A stretch of 64,000 nucleotides of DNA from Verrucomicrobiia bacterium. GTDB lineage: Bacteria; Verrucomicrobiota; Verrucomicrobiia; Limisphaerales; CAIMTB01. The stretch is taken from NCBI GenBank assembly GCA_019634625.1, contig JAHCBA010000010.1, positions 1 through 64,000 of the forward strand, given 5' to 3'. Shown here in pieces: positions 1-6,639 of this stretch. The notes beneath the pieces are model-generated. The model made no database searches. It was not told the origin of the DNA and saw only the letters and a list, made by a program, of their open reading frames with translations. Positions within the stretch are counted from its first letter, which is position 1. Each line of letters starts with the position of its first letter. The position numbers were made by a program, and so were the translations under genes.

Positions 1-50
1 ACCTCCCCCCCTTTCCACTCCACGCCACTCCCCGCCCCATCCCCTCCCCG

Positions 51-96
51 AAATGGACGGTACCTCCGTGCATACGCACGCCGTTTCCGTCCATTT
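51..96. other. nested inverted repeat (hairpin) in leader region
   Basis: A 10-bp perfect inverted repeat (AAATGGACGG at 51-60, CCGTCCATTT at 87-96) encloses a second 5-bp hairpin (CGTGC at 67-71, GCACG at 76-80, loop ATAC). The rest of 1-260 holds no gene that I can see. An 18-nt direct repeat (tttccactccacgccact) occurs at 12-29 and 149-166. The hairpin lacks a T-run, so it is not a typical intrinsic terminator; it could be an RNA structure or the end of a gene cut off by the window edge. Confidence 0.35.
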
Positions 97-260
97 GCCC
101 AACCCTTCCGCCCAGCTTCCCTACCCTCCCGGCATTTCGCCCCCCCCTTTTCCACTCCACGCCACTTCAGGAGAATCCCTCGCTCAGGATTCAGGCCCAA
201 CGTGACCGGGACTCGCCGAACCCTCCCCTCCCGGGCCATCGTTCCCACGGTCGCCATCCC

Positions 261-971
261 ATGACCTCCGTTGCCACCTCCACTTCGTTGCCCCCGCTCC
301 TGATCCTCTCCACCGGCCCCGGGGAACCGGCCTGGAACATGGCTCTCGACGAGGCTCTCCTCGTCACCGCCGCCCCACGCCAGAGCCCGCTGCTGCGCTT
401 CTACGGCTGGACCGGGCCAGCCGCCACCTTCGGCTACTCCCAGCGCCTGGCCGACATCGAACGCCAAACCTTGCTCCGCCCACTCCTCCGCCGTCCCACT
501 GGCGGCGGACTGGTCCCCCACGACTGCGATTGGACCTACAGCTTCACCGTGCCGCCCGCCCATCCCTGGTACGAACTGTCGGCCCTCGAAAGCTACCGCT
601 CCGTCCACGCCTGGATCGTCGAGGCCCTCGGCACCTTGGGAGTCTCCGCCGAACTCGCCCAGGTCGCCCGATGCGTCGCCCCCGGACAGTGCTTCGCCGG
701 TCACGAACGCTTCGATGTCCTTTGGGGCGGACGCAAGATCGCCGGAGCCGCCCAGCGACGGAACCGCCTCGGCCTCCTCATCCAGGGTTCTCTCCAGCCG
801 CCACCCCGCCTCGATCGCGCGGACTGGGAATCTGCCATGACCCACACCGCCCCGCCGGCCTTCTTCCCATCCACCGCCCCGGCTCCAGCCACGCCACCCG
901 AAGCGGCAGCCCTCGCCTCCGAACTGGTCGCCGGGAAATACGCCCAGGCCGCCTACCACGCCCGCCGTTGA
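261..971 (+). CDS. lipoate-protein ligase A-like protein (BPL/LPL catalytic fold)
   Basis: A 236-residue protein of the biotin/lipoyl protein ligase superfamily. Visible family features are the N-terminal NMALDEALL block (about residues 26-34), RFYGW.GP..TFGYSQ (about 46-61), the RRPTGGG loop (about 77-83) and G.RKIAGAAQRR (about 156-166), which carries the lysine expected to contact the acyl-adenylate. Known members attach or transfer lipoate or octanoate to E2 and GcvH subunits in the cytoplasm. No pyruvate dehydrogenase, lipA or gcvH gene lies next to it, so the substrate is not set by context. The length is shorter than full LplA (about 330 residues) and nearer to the LipM/LplJ-like or orphan single-domain proteins. 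It is transcribed alone on this strand and is convergent with rsfS. Confidence 0.8.
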   Translation: MTSVATSTSLPPLLILSTGPGEPAWNMALDEALLVTAAPRQSPLLRFYGWTGPAATFGYSQRLADIERQTLLRPLLRRPTGGGLVPHDCDWTYSFTVPPAHPWYELSALESYRSVHAWIVEALGTLGVSAELAQVARCVAPGQCFAGHERFDVLWGGRKIAGAAQRRNRLGLLIQGSLQPPPRLDRADWESAMTHTAPPAFFPSTAPAPATPPEAAALASELVAGKYAQAAYHARR

Positions 972-1134
972 TCTCGATGCCCTGCAAATGCCCGGGCCGC
1001 GGCACGGAGCGCAGACGGTCACGCCCGCGAGGACCCCAACCAGACACCACGCGGACAGGGATGTCGGCGCTCCGAACAAACCCGCACCTACCGTCTTCCG
1101 CCCCGGAAGTGCGGGCCGTTCCCGGGAACTCGCG

Positions 1135-1551
1135 TCACGCCGCCTTCTTCTTCGTCGCCCGCGGGGTCGCCTTCTTCGCCGGGACCTTCTTCACCGCCGC
1201 CTTCCGCGCCGTCACCCGGACCCGGGGCGCGTCATTCCAAAGCCCCTCGAGGTCGTAATGTTCCCGCACATCCGGCTTCATCACGTGCACCATCACGTCC
1301 ACGTAATCCAGCACCACCCACCCGCTGTGCCAGGTCCCGTCCACCGCCAGCGGGCAGAGCCCCTCGTCCCGCTTGAGCTTCAGCTCGACCTCCTCCACCA
1401 CCGCGCGCAGGTGCGGCTCACTGGTCCCCGAACCGATTACCATGTAGTCCGTCACCCCCGGCAGCTTCCGGAGATCCAGAATCACCAGGTTCTCCGCCTT
1501 CTTGTCGTCCGCCAACTCCCGGCACCGCAGCGCCAACGCCTTCGAATCCAT
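1135..1551 (-). CDS. rsfS: ribosome silencing factor RsfS (YbeB/Iojap family)
   Basis: A protein of about 138 residues that matches the RsfS/YbeB/Iojap family across the usual 100-110 residues: ALALRCRELADDKKAENLVILDL, DYMVIGSGTS, W..LDY.DVMVHVM. and the YDLEGLW end. The family binds ribosomal protein uL14 and blocks subunit joining when nutrients are short. The ATG at 1551 is chosen over an upstream TTG (1584) because the core starts there. Unusual is a Lys/Ala/Pro-rich tail of about 25 residues (KKVPAKKATPRATKKKAA), which is histone-H1-like and could add nucleic-acid affinity. It lies 58 bp downstream of the coiled-coil gene on the same strand. Confidence 0.92.
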   Translation of the reverse strand: MDSKALALRCRELADDKKAENLVILDLRKLPGVTDYMVIGSGTSEPHLRAVVEEVELKLKRDEGLCPLAVDGTWHSGWVVLDYVDVMVHVMKPDVREHYDLEGLWNDAPRVRVTARKAAVKKVPAKKATPRATKKKAA

Positions 1552-1609
1552 GTTTTCCCGCAAGGTGTGAAACCCGGCCCCCAAGGGGAAGCCGATTCTA
1601 CGGCCCCTT

Positions 1610-3151
1610 TCACTTCAACGCCCCCGGCAACCGTTCCACCACCGCCTGCGCGGCCCGCAGCACCGCCGTGTTGGCCGCCGGGTCCAACCGTTCGCCGCAT
1701 CGGAACTCCGGCAGCGTCTCCCAGGCGCCCGGAAGCAGGCAGTGATCCCCGTTCACCAGAATCCCCAGGAACAACCCCGTCCGCGTGAACGCCAGGTCCC
1801 CTTTCCGCGGCGCGAAGTCCCCCATCCAGCGCCGAAACGTCGAGCGCTCCATCTGCACGTAACCCGGCGAATTCGGCACCAATCGGAACTGGCACTCCCC
1901 GTAATTCGTCCCCCCGCCCCCGATCACCACCGCCTCGCCGAATTCTGACGGGTCCCCCACCGCCTCGTACACCCGCACGCCGAGCGCCGCTGGCACCGCC
2001 GGATCCACCGGGATCATCACAATCCGCGGATCCCTCGCCAACAGGGCGAACCCGGGCAACCCCGCAACGGCCCCGCCCCGTGTCACCTCGGCCGAGAATC
2101 CCGTCCAGGTCGCCTCCGGAGGCCAGAGCCGCAGCGGAATCGCATCGACATGCACCAGCCCGTACACCCGCTCCCCCTCCCGCACGAACACCATCCCCGT
2201 CTCGCGCCGCCTCACCACCTCCTGCCCGAACCCGCCCCGGGTGGTGCCCGCCACCGCCAGTTCCACGCGGTTGGACAGGAACTCGCCATAGATGGCGTTG
2301 GCCGGCAGACGGACCTGCCGCTCGATCTGTTCCCGCAGGGCCCCCGCCTGCTCGGTGTGCCGCTCGATCTCCGTCCGGATCGCGCTCGACTGCTCGCTGA
2401 TGACCGTGATGTTGGTCGCCAGCCTCGATGTGGTCTCCAGCAGCTCCGCCCTTTCACGCCCCACCGTGGCCAGTTGCTCGTTCAGGTTGGTCGCCAGCAT
2501 CCGCGCCGCGCGCGCCTCGACCTCGGTCTGCCGCAACTCCATTGCCAGCGCCCGCTTCTCCTCGTTCAACGCCTCCCGCGTCTCGTCCAGCACCGCCATC
2601 CGCCTCCGCATCGCCTCCGCCTCCTGCCGCTGCCGCGCCAGATCCTCCTCCATCGTCCGCAGCCGCGCCGTCGCCTCGGCAGCCTCCCGGGTCGAATCCG
2701 TCAGCCGCTCCCGGAGCGTGTCCGTGTTGCGCTGCGTCACCTCGAACGCCTGGTGCAACGCCTGCACGCTCGCCAGGGCCTCGCTCTGCCGCTGCTCCAG
2801 CCGCAGCCGCTCCTCCGCCAGTCGCCGCGCCTCCGTCTCCGATGCCTCCAGCCGCCCCCGCACCTCCGACAGGTTCCGCTCCCGCTCCTCGATCACCTTC
2901 CGGCGCTGCTCCAGCTCCGCCTGCGTCGCCGTCAACGCCTGGCTCAACACCCCCCGACGCTCCCGCTCCGACTCCAGGGCCATCTCGAGCGTCGTCAGCA
3001 TGTTGCTCATCGCCGGCGCCGACACCGCCGGCCGCGTTTCCCCCGGCGCTGCCGCAGCACCCGCCACCGGGGCCGGGGCATCGAACTCCACAAACGACAG
3101 CAGCGTCAGGATCAGGAAGTCGCAGATGACCAGCAGCACCGACCGGTTCAT
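1610..3151 (-). CDS. MotB/ExbD-like membrane-anchored coiled-coil protein
   Basis: A 513-residue protein with a very short N-terminus and one transmembrane segment, SVLLVICDFLILTLLSF, at residues 4-20. It carries a single Asp (residue 11) in the membrane, as in the ion-channel helix of MotB, ExbD and TolR. A long coiled coil follows (about 50-290, rich in E/R/L/A/Q heptads). The C-terminal globular domain (about 300-505) is mostly beta in character, with GTNYGECQFRLV and GDLAFTRTGLFLGILVN. No OmpA-like peptidoglycan domain is seen. Its start overlaps the stop of the MotA/ExbB-like gene by 4 bp (ATGA), so the two are probably translationally coupled. I infer the B subunit of an ion-driven stator; the load is unknown. 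Confidence 0.6.
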   Translation of the reverse strand: MNRSVLLVICDFLILTLLSFVEFDAPAPVAGAAAAPGETRPAVSAPAMSNMLTTLEMALESERERRGVLSQALTATQAELEQRRKVIEERERNLSEVRGRLEASETEARRLAEERLRLEQRQSEALASVQALHQAFEVTQRNTDTLRERLTDSTREAAEATARLRTMEEDLARQRQEAEAMRRRMAVLDETREALNEEKRALAMELRQTEVEARAARMLATNLNEQLATVGRERAELLETTSRLATNITVISEQSSAIRTEIERHTEQAGALREQIERQVRLPANAIYGEFLSNRVELAVAGTTRGGFGQEVVRRRETGMVFVREGERVYGLVHVDAIPLRLWPPEATWTGFSAEVTRGGAVAGLPGFALLARDPRIVMIPVDPAVPAALGVRVYEAVGDPSEFGEAVVIGGGGTNYGECQFRLVPNSPGYVQMERSTFRRWMGDFAPRKGDLAFTRTGLFLGILVNGDHCLLPGAWETLPEFRCGERLDPAANTAVLRAAQAVVERLPGALK

Positions 3152-4866
3152 GGATCCTTCCTCTCCGCCGACTCGAGAATCAGTTGCTGCCGGTACGGCC
3201 GTACATGCATCACCTTCAAAACGAAACAGAAGAGGATCCCGAACAGCGTGGAGGAGTACGACGCCATCAGGCTGATCTCGTCCATTCCCGTCAGCCGCAT
3301 CACCAGCGCCAGCACGCTCCCCCCGATCCCGATGTACAGCGGCGCATCGAACATCGCCTCCTCGTTGTCCAGCAGCCGCAACTTCGTCCCACCCTCCTCC
3401 AACCGCCGCCGGATATGCCGCAACCGCCCCAGCGCCACAAAATAAATGGCAAGCTGGATCACGAAGAACGCCACCAGCATCGCAAGCACCTTCTCGTTCA
3501 TGACGGCTGTCGTGACCTGGGGGATGTCGAGCCGCAACCGGGCCTGGAAGACGGGCGCCACGGACGATGCCCCAGGTTCCAACGGCACCGATTTCAGCAC
3601 GAGCAACCCCTCGCTCGCGAGGAAAAGCAGCACCGCCCCCGCCCCCGTCACCGCCAGCAGCCGCCCGATGGCCGGACGCGGCTCAAACTGACGGCTCGCC
3701 TCGTTCAACCCCAGCCGCCGCCCATGCCACAGGCCAAGCACCAGCAAGAACAACCCGTCCAGCCAGAGCAGATACTTGGCGGCCAGCGAGAAGCCTGGCG
3801 CCCGCAGCGCCGACCTTCCAAGCCATTCTGAAACCCCTTCCAACCGCAGCGCCTTCAGCACCCGACCCCGCATCCCCGCCTCGCGCACCCGTTGCTCCCG
3901 CTCCAGCAGCGCCCCCAGTGCCCCACGCCCCAGTGCCACCGCCTGCCCAAGATCCGACAACCCTGCCGCTCCGTGCCGGTCCAGATACGACGCCACCGCC
4001 CGTGCCCCGCCCTCCAGCACCACCGCCGAAAACAACCGGCCCCATGCCGGCCCGTCGTGCCCCGCCACCCCGACCAGCACGCCCAGACTCCGCAGATCTT
4101 CACAACGCTCCATCAACGTTGCCAACCGCTCCCAATCCATCATCCGCGCCGCGGCCAGCAACTCCAGCATCCCCGCCTCGATCCGCACGCTGTCCCCCCG
4201 GCGCAACGCCGCCATCGCCTCCCGCTCCAGTTCCAGCATCAGCACCGGGTGAATCCGGCCCGACTCCACCAGCACCCCCGCCATCAGCAGCGCCGCCTCG
4301 AACGGCTGGCCCGAAGCCGAATGCACCGGGGGCAGCAACCGGGTCTCCTCCAATCCCCGGCAGGCCAGCAACGCGCCGGTCACCGGATGCGCACTTGCGC
4401 CCAGCGCGTGCCGCAGCACCTCCCGGATCTCCTCCGGCACCAGCCAGTCCAACACCGTCGGCGCACGCCCCTGTCCCCCCGCCACCCTGTCGCCCACCGT
4501 CCCGTCCAGCCATGAGTTCGGTCCGCCCCACCGCGCCAGCCGTGAATCCCCATCGAAGCGCCATCCCACCACCGCCAATCGCGCCTCCACCTCCGCCGAC
4601 GGCCCGGCCGCCTCATACATCCACCGCGCCGGTCCCAGACGCCCCGCCGCCATCGCCCGGTCCGCCTCCTCGATCAGCGTCGGCGTCCCCCGGCTCGCCG
4701 CCACCAGAACGTCCCGATCCACCGTCCGCACCTGCACCGGAATCAGCGCCCCCAACGCCAGCAACAGGCATCCGGCCGCCAGCATCCCCGCCGCCTTCCA
4801 CCGATCATTCCCCGTGGCCGCTGCCGACCGACCGCGGAGAAACGGATTCTTCATCCACTCATGCAT
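3148..4866 (-). CDS. MotA/ExbB/TolQ-like multi-pass membrane protein with long N-terminal domain
   Basis: About 572 residues. One membrane segment lies near the N-terminus (MLAAGCLLLALGALIPVQV), followed by a soluble, helical Ala/Leu/Arg-rich region of some 300 residues. At least four more membrane segments follow. The last two helices (YIGIGGSVLALVMRLTG and YSSTLFGILFCFVLKVM) match the pattern of the pore-lining helices in MotA/TolQ/ExbB, including the Gly-rich turn and the small-residue ST motif. The region between them and the previous helix (RHIRRRLEEGGTKLRLLDNEE) is charged and cytoplasmic-looking. The ATG at 4866 is preferred over a TTG at 4902; a start at 4854 is also possible. It overlaps the downstream coiled-coil gene by 4 bp. 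I do not know a named family for the N-terminal part. Confidence 0.55.
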   Translation of the reverse strand: MHEWMKNPFLRGRSAAATGNDRWKAAGMLAAGCLLLALGALIPVQVRTVDRDVLVAASRGTPTLIEEADRAMAAGRLGPARWMYEAAGPSAEVEARLAVVGWRFDGDSRLARWGGPNSWLDGTVGDRVAGGQGRAPTVLDWLVPEEIREVLRHALGASAHPVTGALLACRGLEETRLLPPVHSASGQPFEAALLMAGVLVESGRIHPVLMLELEREAMAALRRGDSVRIEAGMLELLAAARMMDWERLATLMERCEDLRSLGVLVGVAGHDGPAWGRLFSAVVLEGGARAVASYLDRHGAAGLSDLGQAVALGRGALGALLEREQRVREAGMRGRVLKALRLEGVSEWLGRSALRAPGFSLAAKYLLWLDGLFLLVLGLWHGRRLGLNEASRQFEPRPAIGRLLAVTGAGAVLLFLASEGLLVLKSVPLEPGASSVAPVFQARLRLDIPQVTTAVMNEKVLAMLVAFFVIQLAIYFVALGRLRHIRRRLEEGGTKLRLLDNEEAMFDAPLYIGIGGSVLALVMRLTGMDEISLMASYSSTLFGILFCFVLKVMHVRPYRQQLILESAERKDP

Positions 4867-4956
4867 CGATGCGCCGCAGGACAGACTTCCGCCATGCCCC
4901 AACGCGGTGCCCCATCCTCCCCATTCCCATCCCCCGGCTCAACAAGCATCACCACC

Positions 4957-5004
4957 CGCCCTCCGCCCTCAGCCCTCCGCCCTCAGCCCTCCGCCCTCAC
5001 GCCC
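4957..5004. repeat. short CT-rich tandem repeat (CCCTC-CGC/AGC units)
   Basis: The stretch repeats CGCCCTC-CGCCCTC-AGCCCTC with 7-nt periodicity between two genes of the minus strand, ending directly at the stop codon of the next gene. A similar run reappears inside the coding linker of the fused oxidoreductase at about 27810-27890. Confidence 0.7.
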
Positions 5005-5832
5005 TCACGGCCCGCCCAGCCACAGCGTCGGAGTCTCCCCGTACCGGGCCAGTTCCTCCTCGCTCTCCACCGCCAGTTCGTCCGGGAAATACACTTTCAC
5101 CGCGGTGAACCGGTCCTCCCGCCAGTGGTCCTCTCTCAACAACCAGTTCCTCACATACCCCGCCACCGACTGACGGCACGCCTCCCGGACCAGCGCAATA
5201 TGGAGCGGGTCGCCCGCCCGCTCCGACAGCGTCGCCGTCAGTTCGCGCTCCAAGGCCTCGAGGTGGCCGCTCTTGTCGAATCGTGCCCAACCGCTCTCGG
5301 CCCGCTTCTCCATGCCGTCGGTATGGATCGCGGGCGGAAGACTCGGCCGGATCGGCGGTGCCAGCACCACGCACACCTGGTCCCGTACCGCCAGCTTCCA
5401 CGGATCCGATAGCCTCACATGATACCGGAACGTCACCGGAACCCGGATCTCCGCCAGCGTGGTCCCGAGATACACCCAGTCCCATGCCACCCGGCGCGCG
5501 TCCCGTCGCGTGATCGTCTCCTCGCTCCGTGACGTCGCCAGCTCGAGTATGTCCCCCTGATTGCGGCTGACCTCCGGGATCCCCTTCCGGAACGTGTGTG
5601 TGATCGTCCCCGTCTGGAACCGCTCGGCAATCCCCGGCGCGTTCGTCACCACATACCGCACCAGGTCCACGCCCCCGTCCGCCACCTGCCGCGCCTCCGA
5701 CAACGTCCGCAAATACGCCACCAGCGCCAGACATCCCAGCGCGATCGCCGTCGCCGCAAGAAGCGCCACCACCCAGGGAAAGCGCGGATGGGCAGGCTCG
5801 ATGCGGCTTCGGATCGGGACCGGAGGTTCCAT
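5005..5832 (-). CDS. single-pass membrane protein of unknown function, upstream partner of the stator-like pair
   Basis: A 275-residue protein with a membrane segment at about residues 18-40 (FPWVVALLAATAIALGCLAL). A soluble domain follows with RYVVTNAPGIAERFQTG, VAWDWVYLGTTLAEIRVPV and a C-terminal EELARYGETPTLWLGGP. No family was recognised. The open frame extends upstream to 6057, but that part only translates an intergenic repeat, so the ATG at 5832 is used. It is the first gene of a minus-strand group and lies 138 bp from the MotA/ExbB-like gene. By position it may be an accessory subunit of that complex; this is inference. Confidence 0.6.
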   Translation of the reverse strand: MEPPVPIRSRIEPAHPRFPWVVALLAATAIALGCLALVAYLRTLSEARQVADGGVDLVRYVVTNAPGIAERFQTGTITHTFRKGIPEVSRNQGDILELATSRSEETITRRDARRVAWDWVYLGTTLAEIRVPVTFRYHVRLSDPWKLAVRDQVCVVLAPPIRPSLPPAIHTDGMEKRAESGWARFDKSGHLEALERELTATLSERAGDPLHIALVREACRQSVAGYVRNWLLREDHWREDRFTAVKVYFPDELAVESEEELARYGETPTLWLGGP

Positions 5833-5911
5833 GACTCGGATGACGAACGCTGGACCGTACCGGGCAACCCCCATCTCCGCAATCGCCCGCAAGCCGGGAA
5901 GCCGGGAAGCA

Positions 5912-6070
5912 GTGCATCCCGGAGTTGTCGGTAGAGGTGCGAATTCCGCCAGGAGGCGCTTCGGAGGGCCGGGTTCCACGAGGCCGCAACGGTGTGGAGC
6001 GCTGGATTGAGGACTCGCGGAGCTCGTCCCTCCGATTCGCTGCATCCTCACCCACAACTCCGGGATGCGC
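5912..6070. repeat. repeat element A, full-length copy A1
   Basis: This is a complete copy of a dispersed intergenic element with two nested inverted repeats. The outer ends are GTGCATCCCGGAGTTG (5913 on) and its reverse complement near 6050-6068. The inner pair is CGGAGGGCCGGGTTCCACGAG (5962 on) against GAGGACTCGCGGAGCTCG..CCCTCCG (to 6034). The core reads GCCGCAACGGTGTGGAGCG. The element could fold into a long hairpin and has no open reading frame of its own. It lies upstream of the 5005-5832 gene. Confidence 0.8.
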
Positions 6071-6240
6071 CCCCCCGATTCCCACCTTTACCCCCTCGTC
6101 GCGGCAAGCGACGCTGCCGCAACGAAGCCCACAACGTGGATGGTTCCTCCCGCGAGGTTCCGTGCCCTGCCAGGCATCCCCGTCACGACCTTCCTTCCCT
6201 GCCAAAACCATGATTCTCCTTCCGGTCCCTCCTCCCACGA

Positions 6241-6570
6241 CGTCATGAGTGCGGCAATCTGCTGGTCTGCTGTGCGGTCTCCTCCTCCCACATCGCCTAC
6301 GGTTCCGTCCGCATGGAACCCGTCTTCATGATCCTTGGCCAGTCCGCCGCCACCGCCGCCCTCCTCGCCCTCTCCCACCAGGTGCCCTTGCACGACCTGA
6401 ACCCCGGCGTGCTGCGATCCCGCCTCGAAGCGGACGGACAACGATTATCCATCGATCTCGACCGGTTCCCGCCCCGCCCCGCACTGCCTGGCACGCCGCT
6501 CTTCCGGGACCGACACGAGTCGGAACCCCTCATCGAGCCCCCAGCGCGAGCGGCCGCGCATCGGCCCTGA
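6241..6570 (+). pseudogene. C-terminal relic of a FAD-dependent oxidoreductase (PF12831 type)
   Basis: The frame ending at the TGA at 6568-6570 encodes [20 protein letters not shown] (6250 on) followed by [20 protein letters not shown]. This is the characteristic end of the FAD_oxidored/xanthan-lyase-like family common in Verrucomicrobiota and Planctomycetota, normally 500-900 residues long. Only about the last 100 residues remain. Upstream of 6241 the family pattern disappears, and no start or FAD-binding GxGxxG is present. The remnant is therefore a decayed gene; an internal ATG at 6313 gives only 85 residues. Confidence 0.7.
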
Positions 6571-6588
6571 ATTCGCACCTCACTGCTC

Positions 6589-6639
6589 TAAGAGCCTGTC
6601 TGAAAACTGGAAGGGGCCCTGTTTTCAGACAGGCTCTAA
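6589..6639. mobile_element. MITE-like 45-bp element with 16-bp perfect TIRs and TAA target duplication
   Basis: GAGCCTGTCTGAAAAC (6592-6607) is a perfect inverted repeat of GTTTTCAGACAGGCTC (6621-6636), with a 13-nt centre. TAA flanks it on both sides (6589-6591 and 6637-6639). Ends of the GAGCCT...GAAAA type and 3-bp TNA duplications are known for IS5-group (IS1031-like) elements. The element contains no transposase and ends inside the stop codon of the giant secreted protein gene. It could also act as a transcription-blocking hairpin, but it has no T-tract. Confidence 0.6.

Noticed and set aside
5833-6057. N-terminal extension of the 5005-5832 gene
   Set aside because: The extension translates repeat element A; the membrane anchor and natural start lie at 5832.
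6591-6637. Intrinsic terminator of the giant gene
   Set aside because: The stem overlaps the stop codon and has no T-tract; perfect ends with a TAA duplication fit a mobile element better, although an effect on transcription is possible.
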